From NCBI RefSeq assembly GCF_002234675.1, contig NC_019865.2, positions 1,585,958 through 1,649,957 on the forward strand: a stretch of DNA of 64,000 nt, given 5' to 3'. A model generated the notes under the pieces. It was not told the origin of the DNA, did not search any database, and worked only from the letters and a program-made list of their open reading frames with translations. Shown here one piece after another: positions 1-12,500 of the stretch (position 1 is the first letter of the stretch; every line of letters starts with the position of its first letter). The position numbers were made by a program, and so were the translations under genes. Origin of the DNA: Oryzias latipes (lineage: Eukaryota > Chordata > Actinopteri > Beloniformes > Adrianichthyidae).

Positions 1-399
1 AATGAAAAACGTTCTGTTTTCATCTCAGGAATTCAGTTTAACTTCATGGTTTGGTGTAAAACAAAATCAAACGATAATAATAAAAGAAGTGTTTTTCCAA
101 GGCATTTGAGGTGTTGTCCCTTCTTCGAACGCAGGGCGGCAGCATCGAGTCAACTTACTAAAAACCTATCGCGAGATCGGAAAAAGTACAGCGCAAACGC
201 TTTTAGGCTATTAAAAACCTATCAAATCACCTTTTCACGCAACTTTCATAATTTCCATTAGTTTGGTTGTAACAATATTTGTCACATTTAAGTGACATTT
301 TAAAAAGACAATCGTCAGAAAGCTCGGATTTCCCACAGAACCTAAACGCCGCATGAGCCCTATATTTGACAGTTGTCGTTTTAAGCTAACGGATCCAGA

Positions 400-1651
400 A
401 TGTCTGAAAGGGAACTGGGGAGGAAGCTGGACCGATGCCTGGCAGATGGTGTCATTAAACTGGGTAAATAGAGTCGTGTTTGTCCGGTTTTGTCAACCTG
501 AAAACGAAAAACAAATATTTTGGACTTTGTCATTGATGGGGAGCGAAGCTAACTAGCTAGCCACAAGGGCTCAGGGAGGACAGCTACGTCATCAGCGGCG
601 GCTTTTATTAGACTTTTCTTTAACTGCAGATCTCACTATCTTTTTTATTACTCTACAGTTTGAAGTATTGAAGTAAACCATATGGTTTTAAAGTGATTTT
701 TATCCTATGAGGTGAATTTGTTTTGCTTTCTCTTTTGGAGAACATTCGCTAACGCGCCGCACTTTATCATCTTTTCTTATCATAACTAAGTTCTATAGTT
801 GATGCAGATTCTCGGTCTGTATTTTAATATGGATGGGTTGGTCGCAGATGTTCTTAGGAACACGGTCCAAAACCCTTTAAACTGCGTTTCTTTCTGAACC
901 TTGGTTGGAGAAAATCTCGGAATGTCTGAGTCAGAATGTTTTATTTTCATATTCCAGAGCTTAAACACCAGTCCTAATGTGAATAAACATTAAATGTACA
1001 TTAAATGTTTGTAAAAAATCATTTAGCAGCTGCTAATGCTGGGTTCTGTGTATTTTTTATTTATTTAGGTTTAATTTAATTTGTTGCAGATGTTTTTCTG
1101 TTGTGTTGAACCTGAAGGTCACTTTGATTTGGCTTGAATATCACTTTTTGGTTTTTGGATGTCTTTTTTTGCTGCTGCGGACTAAAGAATTTCCCCATGG
1201 TGGGATGAATAAAGTCTCATCTTATCTTCTGTGTTCCAGGAACTGGACTGGGCTTAGGAATCGTCTTTTCTGTTCTGTTCTTCAAAAGTAATCACCTGTT
1301 TTCTCTCTCTGTGCACATGACACCTTTTGTAAACCAGGACAACGTCGCCGTCATCCTAACGTTTTACTGTCATCACTGTGGTTTGTAGGGCACGCCTGGC
1401 CCATTTCGTTTGGCTCCGGAGCGGGTCTCGGCATGGCGTACGCCAACTGCCAGAACGACCTGAGGTGGCATTATTTGCTGCACAGAAACCCGAAGGTGGC
1501 TTTGGCTGATGAGACGACACAGAGGTGAACCTCGTTCACGACCCCAAACGAGTAAATTTACGAACCCGACAAACGTTTGGATGACGCTTCTGACGCCGTG
1601 TGGAAACCACAGGAGTGATTCTCTGTTTTTCTTTGCAGGATCCATGACTAG
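400..1651 (+). CDS. micos10: MICOS complex subunit MIC10
   Basis: MIC10 is a small inner mitochondrial membrane protein that bends the membrane at cristae junctions by oligomerising in the MICOS complex. Four exons can be joined: 400-463, 1240-1287, 1389-1524 and 1639-1651, all with GT/AG borders, giving about 86 residues (human about 78). The N-terminus (MSERELGRKLDRCLADGVIK) matches the family. Both glycine-rich oligomerisation motifs are present, GTGLGLG in the first membrane hairpin arm and GSGAGLG in the second, separated by the positive FFKRH loop. The C-terminus aligns through YLLH and is then fish-specific. If the last intron is not removed, translation stops at TGA 1526-1528, which would lose only the last three residues. 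The start at 400 is the only ATG that gives the family N-terminus; an earlier ATG at 353 is in another frame. Family assignment is firm; the exact C-terminus is not. Confidence 0.9.
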
Positions 1652-1788
1652 AAGAACTCAAGGACATATTTAATGAAGGTTTTGCAGCTTTTTTCTGTTT
1701 GGCCCGTCTGCTTTTGGACTCCTCAGCAGCTCGGTTCCACCTCTGTTGATGACGATGTGCCTGTTTATCACCGTCTGTATGTCTGTTT

Positions 1789-1794
1789 AATAAA
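1789..1794 (+). terminator. Polyadenylation signal of micos10
   Basis: AATAAA lies about 140 bases after the predicted micos10 stop, at the expected distance for a short 3' UTR. Cleavage would fall near 1810-1820. Confidence 0.55.
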
Positions 1795-1819
1795 AGAATC
1801 CAGGAAGAGTGTCAGACAT

Positions 1820-3100
1820 TCATCTGTCTGAACGCTTGAGCACCAAAAGCTTTGGATTCTGCAGCAAATGCTTTCTGCAGGACAGTGAGGGAGTTTTCAA
1901 GTCCAACTTGGAGAGGAGGGGGGGGGGGGGGGTACTCCATAAGGCGGCGGGCTAAGGTGAAGGTCAGCGGCGGAAACGATCGACCAGGTGAGTCTGATCT
2001 GAAGGAATCTAACTTCCTGTTCCTGACCCCCCCCCCAGATCCGCCTCCCCCCATCCTTGGACGTCTTACCTGTTGCTTCACAGGAAATGGACCTCAATCC
2101 ATTTATAAACAAATGATCTATAGTTTATTTATGATCTCATGAAGTGCAGCTGTTTTCCTGCATTACCTGCTGCCTTTGTGTCAAATACTGACACCAACTA
2201 ACAGGCAGACATCAAAAATACATTTATATGGAAAATAAAGAATAAAAATGTCTACAATAGTTCATAACGACATTGTTAGCATGAGCTGAGTCATCTAGAG
2301 GCACGCCATGATCCAGGTGTTGCGCAATCAGCGTTTCACCTGTCAGCCTGCGCCGCCCACCCCTCCCCTTTTCCTTCATACACATTTTGGGCTCCTCCTT
2401 AAAGACAGGAGCGTGTGCAGCTGCGGGGGGGGGCAACTCTGTGATATAATAGATAATTAAAAAACGAAAGAGGGGAAGATTTCTTTTGTTTTTTTCCAAG
2501 CATGGAGCCGCCCCCCCCTTTCAATTTGCACCCCGGGCAATCGCCCCTACAGCCCTTGCCTAAAACCGCTACTGCCCCAAAGTATGAGGATAAAAGGGTG
2601 TCAAAATGGATGAGCTTGTAGGTTTGATGTGAGAACTTGTAAATAGAATGTGAGAACTTGCGCACCAAAACTCTGCATCTGCACCTTCTACGGTAAAGTT
2701 TGACAAACAAAATCACAACTGACAAATTCCCATTTGCATGTGTTCATTTAGAGTTACAACTTCATTATTACCTCAAAACAAAGAAACAGAACCAAAAAGT
2801 TCTGGAGGGAACCATTGACTGTATACAAGAACTGAGCTGAGTGCCTCCTCCCCCCTTGGCGTTCCAAACAGGAAGTACCTGCAAAATAAACTAGTTCCTG
2901 ATTGGTGAGAGTGGTTGCCATAGAAACTCAGACTGACAGGGTGCAGATATCATAACCGTTCGGCCTGGAATTTCAGTTCGGGGTCCTTTCGACTGAAGGT
3001 AACGTCACACTACGGTAACCCCACTTGGACTATCTGCTCGGGCTCTACAAATTTGCATTTCACTTTCCCTTTTGTAACCTAAAGTTATTTTCCCTCATAA
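1820..3100. other. Intergenic, repeat-derived, no gene seen
   Basis: This stretch contains homopolymer G/C runs (around 1918-1932, 2028-2036 and 2426-2434) and AT-rich DNA. The open frames here read through low-complexity runs and resemble no known protein. A fragment around 2520-2580 (CCCGGGCAATCGCCCCTAC) looks like part of a dispersed repeat, but I cannot name it. Confidence 0.4.
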
Positions 3101-3105
3101 ATTCC

Positions 3106-4930
3106 ATACCATCCATCCATCTTCCTCCGCTTATCCGGGACAGGGTCGCGGGGGCAGCAGTCTAAGCAGAGATGCAGTCACTTCCTCCAGCTCCTCTGGG
3201 GGGGCCCCCCGAGGCGTTCTCAGGCCAGCCGAGAGACGTAGCCTCTCCAGTGTGTCCTGGGTCTTCCCCGGGGCCTATGCCCAGTGGGACATCCCCGCAA
3301 CACCTCTCCAGGGAGGCGTCAAGGAGGCATCCGGAATAGATGCCAGAGCCACCTCAACTGGCTCCTTTCGATGTGGAGGAGAAGCGGTTCTACTCCGTGC
3401 TCTCCCCGGGTGACTGAGCTTCTCACCCTATCTCTAAGGAAGCGCCCCGCCACCCTGTGGAGGAAGCTCATTTCAGCCGCTTGTATTCGGGACCTCGTTC
3501 TTTCGGTCATGATCCATATCTCATGAACCATAGGTGAGTATTGGAATGAAAATCGATCGGTAAATTGAGAGCTTTGCTTTTCGGCTCAGCTCTCTCTTCA
3601 CCACAACAGACCGATACAGCGACCGCATAACTACGGACACCGCTCCGATCCGCCTGCCAATCTCACGCTCCGGTCTTCCCTCACTCGTGATCAAGACCCC
3701 CAGATATTTAAACTCCTCCACCTGGGGCAGGGACACTCCACCCACCGAGAGATGGCAAGCTACCTTTCTCCGGTCAACATCATCATCTGCAAAAAGCAGA
3801 GAGGATATCCTGTGGTCCCCAAACCAGATCCCCTCCGGCCCTTGGCTGCGCCTAAAAATTCTGTCCATAAAAACTATGAACAGAACTGGTGATAAAGGGC
3901 AGCCCTGCCGGAGTCCAACGTGGACCGGGAACAGGTCTGACTTACTGCCGGCCATGCGAACCAAGCTCCTACTCTGGTCATAAATTTCCCTTCGGAGATT
4001 AATAAAGTTGTTCTTAAATCTTGAATGTTGAATAAAGGAGACTGGACAGCCCTCAGTAAGGTTCCCCGGACCCCATACTCCCAGAGCACCCCACAGGATA
4101 CCATGGGGGACGCGGTCGAACGCCTTCTCCAAATCCACAAAACACATATGGACTGGATGAGCGAACTCCCACAACCCCTCCAGTACCCTAGATAGGGTGT
4201 AGAGCTGGTCCACTGTTCCACGACCAGGACGGAAACCGCTTATTGTTCCTGAATCCGAGGTTTGACTATCGGACGGACTCTGCTCTCCAGTACCCTGGCA
4301 TAGACTTTCCCAGGGAGGCTGAGGAGTGTAATTCCCCTGTAGTTGGAACACACCCTCCGGTCCCCCTTCTTGAAGAGGGGAACCACCACCCCTGTCTGCC
4401 AGTCCAGTGGTACAGTTCCCGACTGCTGTTCCCGTGAGCTGGGGGCTCACGAGTAAGCCCACACCAGCCCGCCGTCGCTCACCTTGAGCAACTCCAGAGT
4501 GGTAGAGAGCCCAACCCCTCTCCATGTCCCAAAACCCAAGTTCCATGACCGGGGTTTGGGCCGCCAAGGCACCTGCCCTCGACTGCCACCCAAACCACAA
4601 TGCTCCGGCCCCTTTTGAGGTCTCCTACGGGTGGTGGGGCCATGGGAGAGTGGTCCCACGTCGCCCCTTCGGGCTGTGCCGACCGGGGCCCCAAGCCCCG
4701 GGCCTGGCTCCAGAGTGGGGCCCTGGTGACGCCAATCCCGGCGACGTAATCGGGTCCTTGTTTTTTTCTCGTCATCAGGGGGTTCTGAACCGCTCTTTGT
4801 CTGGTTCGTCACCCAGGAATTGTCTGCCATGGGAGACCCTACCAGGGGCTTAAGCCCCAGACAGCTTAGCGCCTGGGATCACTCGAGCTCTCAAACTCTC
4901 CCACCACGTTAAGGTGGCAGTTCACGGGGG
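3106..4930 (-). mobile_element. Decayed non-LTR retrotransposon, clade unresolved
   Basis: A LINE lies on the minus strand and is broken by frameshifts. The reverse transcriptase region is seen in the frame from 4600 to 3521: a VDLEKAFDRVPHG motif, then HVGLRQGCPLSPVLF, then FADDDV as the catalytic YxDD-type site. A frameshift near 4050-4000 separates FADDDV and the finger motifs from a second frame (4221-3874). The C-terminal part continues at 3531-3319 (QLRWLWHLFRMPP) and then through a broken GRPRT-type tail to 3106. The 3' end carries short GGAT repeats (3106-3122), a tail seen in several fish LINEs. The GC-rich 5' part (about 4450-4930) contains another degraded frame. The element is dead; clade (RTE, L2 or Rex-like) cannot be settled by eye. 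Confidence 0.8.
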
Positions 4931-6517
4931 AGCCTCATAAATTGTGTCTGACATTGTTCTTTGTAATTTTTATATAGACATGTTGCCACAATCCGCTTGT
5001 TATTCCAGTTTAAGTTCAGCCGTGGCTGAAAATGTTGTTAGCATGGCTAAATGTTGTTCTTGCGGGTCCGTTCTGCCAATAATAAAGCACTATAAACTAT
5101 AAGCTAACATGCATTCAATAATAATTATAACAATACTAAAGGCACGTTTAGAAGACAATGTCGCTCTGTGTCGGAGCTCTGTTTGTTTACAACAGACTTC
5201 ATAATATCTTCTTCTATGGTAGTATCGTAATTTGTCCAAACCAATCACTATCTGACACATCATCGGACCAACGGACAGCCAATCACATAATGTGACGTCA
5301 GCATTAGTCCTAGGACTCCCAACGGAAGTTCTAGGCTGAACAGTTATGGTACCTACAAGGGCATCACTTCCTACCGACAACGTCTGGCTCCAACATGGCA
5401 GTCACTCAGGGTCAAGACTCATAGTGGAACAAACTTTTTTCAGGAACAAGTTAAGGTCGTGTTCCTGCATTTCCAAAGGTTAACGGGTTCGAGGCGCCGC
5501 TTGTTTACATCAAAAAGACCCGGATTTCAACGGTTTTTCTCTCAAATACATAAAATTCCAATGAAAAACTAAATTTTTTTACTTTGAAAATCGAGTATTT
5601 CAACGTCCTTAGGGATCTGAATCTGACCTCCATCCAGCATCTAACATTTTTCTACTCCCATGTACGTCAAAGTTCTTTGTCTTCTGGTACTGGTTTTTAC
5701 CTGAATGCTTCTTCTACTTTAAAGTTTTCCCCTTCTGTTTATTAAAATCTGGAATAACTGTTGAATAAAAATGGTCAAATAAATGTAGTTTTGCCACATT
5801 TTGTGTTGGATAGAAGCTACTTAAGTTAGATAACTGTCAAATATTCCTGACAGTTGAGCCTGAGTGGTTGAAAACAGCCCAACCAAACAAGGAGAAAGAC
5901 CACCCACACAGTTCCTCTGATGCAAAATTAGCATTGTGCATGATTATGCATTAACAGCCGAATGCTTTGACACGCGGTAGCCGGGCTCTCCGGTTGGGAG
6001 ACGCGCTGGAGTGGCGGCTAAAGGGATTAACGGCGGTGAGGGGGGGACCGTGGTACCTGTAGGGCTCTTCTGAGTGCATCCCTCCTTCATGATGACTGTT
6101 GATGATTTTCCTTTTGGGCTCTGCTCTGCTGGGCTGAGTCCCGGCTCAGAAACAGACACTTCTGAGAGGAGAGGCTTAGATTTCTGATGACTGTTCATCT
6201 TCAGTTGGTCCTATCAGCAGCACAGAGAGGCTCGGCGCTCTTCGTGCCCTCCTCCTCTTCCTCCTCCTCCTCCTCTTCTGCCTGTCATCGTTGTGACATG
6301 CTGCTTGAACAGCCTTTGTCAGCTTTTGCATGGCTCATTTTGGCTCTTAACCGTGGCTGAGGATGGAGACATGAGAGCAGCAGCCTTTGTGGCGGCAGAG
6401 GAGACCAAGCCAACCCCCCCCTCTGGAGGACAGTTTCTCAACACAAGATATTTGCAGCTTCCTCCCCCCTAACAGTGTGAAGTTGCTGTGAAGGAGGACC
6501 GTCCTGCAGATCTGGAG
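4931..6517. other. Intergenic and htr6 upstream region
   Basis: No protein-coding gene is supported here. The part from 6240 to 6280 is a pyrimidine-rich CCT-type tract just upstream of htr6 and probably lies in its promoter or 5' UTR. A minus-strand frame at 6198-5944 is proline- and serine-rich but matches nothing I know and has no neighbouring exons. Confidence 0.4.
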
Positions 6518-9500
6518 ATGTCTGAGCCCCATCTGCACGGCTCCAACAGCACGGCCGGCGGAGCGTGGAGCCTCGCCGGCGGCGGCGGGCCGTGGCTGCT
6601 GGCCTTCATGCTGACCGTCATCATCCTGGTGACCATCTGTGGAAACCTGCTGCTCATCGCGTTGGTGTTTGCCCACCGCTCTCTGCGCTGCACGTCCAAC
6701 TGCTTCCTGGTGTCGTTGTTCTTCTCGGACCTGATGGTGGCGTTGGTGGTCATGCCGCCGGCCATGCTGAACGTGCTGTGCGGCGCCTGGGTGCTGTGGC
6801 CCTCCTTTTGCCCCGTGTGGCTCTGCTTCGATGTCATGTGCTGCAGCGCGTCCATCCTCAACCTGTGCGTGATCAGCCTGGACCGGTACCTCTTCATCAT
6901 CTCGCCGCTGCGCTACAAGCAGAGGATGACGGCCCCCCGCGCTCTGCTGCTGGTGGGGGCCGCCTGGGGGCTGGCGGCGCTGGCCTCCTTCCTGCCCATT
7001 GAGATGAAGTGGCACAGTTTGGGCTCCGGGTCTAGACACGCACTGCTTCCTGAAGCAAGCAGCAACAGCAGCTCCTCCTCAGAGAAACTCTACTTTCAGC
7101 CGTCTGTGTCCGGGGGCGTGTCCTTCCAGTGCCGCCTGCAGGTCACGCTCCCCTTTGCCCTGGTCGCCTCTGCGCTGACCTTCTTCCTGCCCTCCAGCGC
7201 CATTTGCTTCACCTACTGTCGGATTCTCCTGGCAGCTCGAAGACAGGCGAAGAGGGTGGCAGCTCTGAGTCACCCTCCTCACCCCCACGCCTCCTTTGGA
7301 GGACACACCCGGCCTCCGTCACCCGCCGTTGTAGCTGTGCAGGCTCCCCAGGGTGGACACGGCGGCGGTCTGCAGGGGGGGGCTCCTGTGTCACAAAACC
7401 TACCGGTAAGAGAGAAGGACTCAGTCGTTTACTACGAAGCAGTTTAGCAGATTCCAACCAAAAATAAACCAACTGACCTTCAGCTGGAAGCGTCATGGAA
7501 GAGCGTAGGAGGCGATGAAGCTGCAGATGGATTCCCGCTTCAACTCTCCTGAAAAGAAATCACAAAACGTGAAAGTCCAGACATGATCAATCAGGAACGA
7601 TGATGCTAAAACCTCACTTCCTTTTTTTTTACTGCAAGAACAGGTCTCCTAAAACCAGGAAAAGCACACTAAATTTAAAAAAGGTAGTAAAATTTATGTT
7701 CATGCAAGAAGAAATCTTAGTAAGTTATAAAAAATCTAGAGAAAAGGAGTTTCAGACAAGCTTTCAAAAAGGGAAAAATAAGCCAAGGAAGAAGAGAAAA
7801 GAGAATTACTTCAAAATGAATCTATTTTGTCTAGATCTAAGCAAATGGTTTGTATGGGGGGGTGGGGGATGGGGGGGGGGGTTATGAATCTAATTGTAGT
7901 TTATTTTTATTATAGTGACAAAAAAAAAACTGGTGTAATAAGTGGAAATGACTCATTTTAGTCTAAAATGTGAACAGAAAGAGAATCGTGGTATTAGTTG
8001 GTCCGTGTCTTAATAAATCCTCACAATTTCTAAAACCAGCACTTATTTTTAGAAAATAAATTTACATATTTGTTTCCCAAAAAACGAACAGGAACAGTTT
8101 AAACTTTAAAATAACATCCCTGAGACTGGACCAAAAATTACAGTGAAGTTTGAGATTAATTGAGTCTTCAATCAGGTTTTTCTGGACTCCATTGTTCTGA
8201 TGTTGAGAAAAGCTTGCAAAGATGTCGAGCAGAGAGGAGTAAGAACATCTTCTGAATATGTGCTATTTTGTGTTTAAACGGTGTAGTTTTTTTCTTGTAT
8301 CAACACATTCTACGCAGTGTAGGGATACGACTTTTTTTTGTCACCAAACCCAACCCCGGCCCTCTTCGTGGTCCATCTGCATGCTATACAAAGGTGCGCC
8401 GGCGCAGGTCATCTAAGGCACTCGGCTGCATTGACCTCAGTAACCTCTCGAGATGTGTGTGTATTCTGTGTTGCTGTTTGTCTGACCTTCTTCATCGAGA
8501 TGTACTGGAACTGAGTTTCTCCTTGTTGGGATTAATAAAGTTTTCATTCATTCATTCATTCAAACCTGCTAAAAACAGATGAAAACTGGTCATATGTGAA
8601 TCTACGTGGCAAAAGTGAGAAAAATTATGGTCTTTATGTGGAATTTTCACAGATTTATCAGGAATGAACTGCGTTAAAATCTCGGAATAAGTAAGGGTTT
8701 ATGGCCGACGAAGTGTGCGTTTTTACTTCTTAACGCACGCCGTGGAAGCCTCGCATCGGACGGTTGCTTCTGCGAAGTGCGTTAAAAAGTAATAACGCAC
8801 ACTTCAAAGGCCATTGACCCGCTTATACCATGGTCACTTACAAAAGCAATACATATTAACCAGTTTTTAGTCCTTAATTCTTGTTTTTTTTTTCCAGATT
8901 TGGATCGCTTTTCTCACAAAAAGCGGACTATTTGATCTTTCCGATGGGTTAAATACAGCATCGGTTCAGAGAGAAAGTTCATTTCTTACCGCTTGTTTTT
9001 GACGACGCTGAAGTTAGCTTCCGATTCGCGAGGGCACTAAAGAAACATTCCGCTGCATTTTTCGCACTAAGACCACCCTAAAACCGGGTCCTGTTCAAAA
9101 ACTGCTGGACCTGGACTGCTCAAACCTGGATTAAATTATGCATTACATACTAAAGAACACATTAAACAAAGTTTCTGATTTGTGAAAATGTCAAATAGGT
9201 TGATTTTTATCGCATTTTACGCACTGAGTCCAGCTTAGACCAGGGGCCTCATTTATAAAACTTTGCGTATGATTTGCGTCAGAAGTGGCGTACGGATGAA
9301 ATATAAGATGCGCGTACGCGCACGCACACGCACATCCTACGCATCTTTCCCTTAATAAATCGCAACCAATTCTAAACTCAGCACAGCTTTTGCGGCTTCA
9401 TGACACGCCCATAGGTCCCCATAAATAGTCCGTGAAACGCCCACAAATGAATATTCATGGCTTGCAAAACCATGGCAAACACAGAGAGGAAATCAAGAAA

Positions 9501-12500
9501 ACGTAACTTCACTCAATGTGAAGTAGAAGTTATCGTTGGCGAGGTGGAAAACAGGAGAAAAGTGTTGTTTGGGGCACAGTGTGGGCATTACTAATGCCAA
9601 AAAGGCACGTGATGGCAAACGGTGGCAGACGCCGAAAATGCTGTAGCCTCACAACCTCGGACCGTGGCCGAAATAAAAAAGAAATGGTCGGACATCAAAG
9701 TCGAGGCAAAAAAACGTCTAGTGCTCCATCGGGGGGGGGGACCGGAGCGCCAGATGCACCGGGTGACACGCGTGGTTCCTCCGAGTGCTCCTCTGTAACG
9801 CCGGGCCCAAAAGCCCGCAGAGGTCCAACAGGACGGCTGGAGGAAGTGGGAACCGGCTCATAAGCCACTCGTCCTCGTTTGCCAGCAAGTCTTCTTGCTG
9901 TCTAAAGATGCGTTCAGTCCGAATTCTTCCATTTGCCACATCTTCTAAGAGTGCAAGATCAGCCATTGTGCGTCATTACACATTGTGATGGGGCATTTTA
10001 TTTCCCTCCATTTAATTACATCTGACAAGCTACAGATGTCGGTAATAATCAACGTGGAAATGGGAAATTGATCAGCGCAAATGTAATTTCTTGTTGCTTT
10101 CTGAATGGTTGAGACATACGCCATACATTGTTTTATCAAAAATAAAACAAACTAAAGGCACATGCATGAATACCATAATTCTGTAGTCTATGACAGCTTT
10201 TGTCCAAATGATGTCCGTCCGCACGCCCGCACCTATATCTGCTCCGCCAGACGGACACACTGACGAGAATATCAGTTTTGTACATTATTTCGTTCTGTTA
10301 AATATATTATTTATGAGGATGAATTGCACAAAATGCCAATATTGCAGAACATATTTCACTTTTCTTTTTGCAAATATGTGTTCAGTTGAATTTCTGTTGT
10401 AATTTTTGTTTGATTTCTTTTTGTTTGTTTCACTGCTGATCGGTCCAACGGGTGTTTGTGTAGCTGTTAATTGTCAGACTTGCTTTGTGAAGTCTTCATG
10501 TTATTTATGAGAGGCAGTATTGTCATTTTCACTTTCACGTGTTTCTTCTATCTGCCGACGGTGTCGCCGTTTCTCATTTCACCCGTTTTTGTGCGTACGC
10601 CTGGGTCAGAACTTGAAGGACCGCACATTTTCCCGTCAAGTTTGCTTTTTATAAATCTCAACTATTGCGTAGAGAGTGGCGTACGCCTTCTTTTGTGCGT
10701 ACGCAACGTTTATAAATGAGGCCCCTGGTCCTGGACCTGGACTGCTCAAACCTGGATTAAATTATAATTAAGATAGTAAAGAACACATTAAACACAGTTT
10801 CTGATTTGTGAAACCTTCCTCTGATTTGTGAAAATGTGAAATAGGTTGATTTTTAATCGCATTTTACGCACTGAGTCCACTTCAGACCGGGTCCTGTTCA
10901 AAAACCGCTGTGGGAAATAGTATAATTTCATCGAATTTTATGCAATTTAAGGATAATGGGGACAAGGGAAGGACACCTTTAAGGAAAACACCATAACAGG
11001 AACTTTAAAGTAAATCAGAAAACAAACCAAGAAATATTGAACAAAAAAACAAAACTTAAGTCAGGGGTACATGCTAACCATGACCATAACTATGTGTCCA
11101 ATCTGACATCTGTTTCCCAGTTTCTTTTGTATGTTGAGATTTTGATGTCACCTCGTCTAGCCTTCTTGGATTCCTGTAGCGCATCGTAAAAGTGCCAGCT
11201 TTTGTCTGGGCAGAAGTCTGTGGAATGCAACAAAGTGATTTTGGTCACCCAGGTGATATGTTAGGGCCACCGGCTCGTACCTGTGTGAACAAATACAATA
11301 GTACAATGCAGTATAAAAAATAATAGTAAGGAATAAAATAATACATTTCCACCCAAATTTCATGAACAGGACCTGGTCTGAGAAAAAGCGATAAAAATCA
11401 ACTTATTTCACAAATCAGAGGAAGGTTTCACAAATCAGAAACCGTGTTTATTGTGTTCTTTACTATCTAAATTATTATTTAATCCAGGTTTGAGCAGTCC
11501 AGGTCCTGCGGTTTCTGAACAGGACCTGGTCTAAGGTGGACTCTGTGCGTAAGATGCGATAAAAAATCAACCTATTTGTCATTTTCACAAATCAGAAGAA
11601 GGTTTCACAAATCAGAAACTGTATTTAATGTGTTCTTTACTATCTAATGCATAATTTAATCCAGGTTTAAACAGTCCAGGTCCAGCGGTTTTTGAACAGG
11701 ACCTGGTCTGAGGTGGACTTCTTCTTTCTCTTTCGGCTTTTCCCATCAGGGGTCGCCACAGCGAATCATCCTTTTCCACCTCACTCTATCATGAACATCT
11801 TCTACCCTAACGTTAGCCAACTTCATGTCCTCTGTTAAGACATCCATGTATCTCCTCTTTGGCCGTCCTCTTGCCCTCCGGCCAGGCAGCTCCATCTCCA
11901 ACATCCTTCTACCAATATATCCACTATCCCTCCTCTGAACATGTCCAAACCATCTCAGTCTGGCTTCTCTGACTTTGTCGCCAACACAGGCAACATGAGC
12001 CGTCCCTCTGATGTACTCGTTCCTTATCCTGTCTAACCTGGTCACTCCTAAGGAGAACCTCAACATCTTCATTTCTGCTACCTCCATATCAGCCTCTTGT
12101 CTCTGTTTTACTGCTACCGTCTCTAACCCATAGAGCAGAGCTGGTCTCACCACTGTCTTGTACACCTTTCCTTTGAGTCTTGCTGGCACTCTTCTGTCAC
12201 ACAACACTCCTGACACTTTCCTCCAACCGCTCCAACCTGCCTGCACTCGCCTCTTCACCTCTTTTCCACAATCCCCATCACACTGAACTGTTGACCCCAA
12301 GTACTTAAACTCCTGCACCTTCTTCACCTCAGTCCCCTGTAACCTAACGCTTCTACCTTGATCCCTCTCGTTCAGACACATGTATTCTGTCTTACTACGA
12401 CTGACCTTCATACCTCTTCTTTCCAGAGCAAACCTCCACCTCTCTAGCTGTTCCTCCACCTGCTCTCTACTCTCACTGCAAATTACAATGTCATCCGCAA

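Larger units (their letters stand above)
9241..10727. mobile_element. PIF/Harbinger DNA transposon, internally deleted
   Basis: The ends are perfect 19-bp inverted repeats (CAGGGGCCTCATTTATAAA at 9241 and its complement ending at 10727); similarity continues inward over TTGCGTA. Inside are remnants of both genes typical of this superfamily, facing each other: a Myb/SANT-like protein on + and a HARBI1-like transposase on -. The two collide near 9735, where a G-run marks a large internal deletion. It is inserted in a copy of the 170-bp unit of the outer element. The 3-bp target duplication expected for the superfamily is not obvious, because the flanks extend the palindrome (ACC/GGT). Confidence 0.85.

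Noticed and set aside
1812-2142. Frames on both strands with glycine or proline runs
   Set aside because: They are produced by G and C homopolymers, with no conserved sequence.
5944-6198. Minus-strand frame rich in Pro/Ser upstream of htr6
   Set aside because: No domain, no neighbouring exons or clear splice sites, and no known gene between micos10 and htr6 fits it. Probably chance in a GC-richer 5' region.
6347-7039. 230-codon minus-strand frame opposite htr6 exon 1
   Set aside because: It is the antisense shadow of the GC-rich receptor exon, full of Gln/His/Arg, and has no homology.
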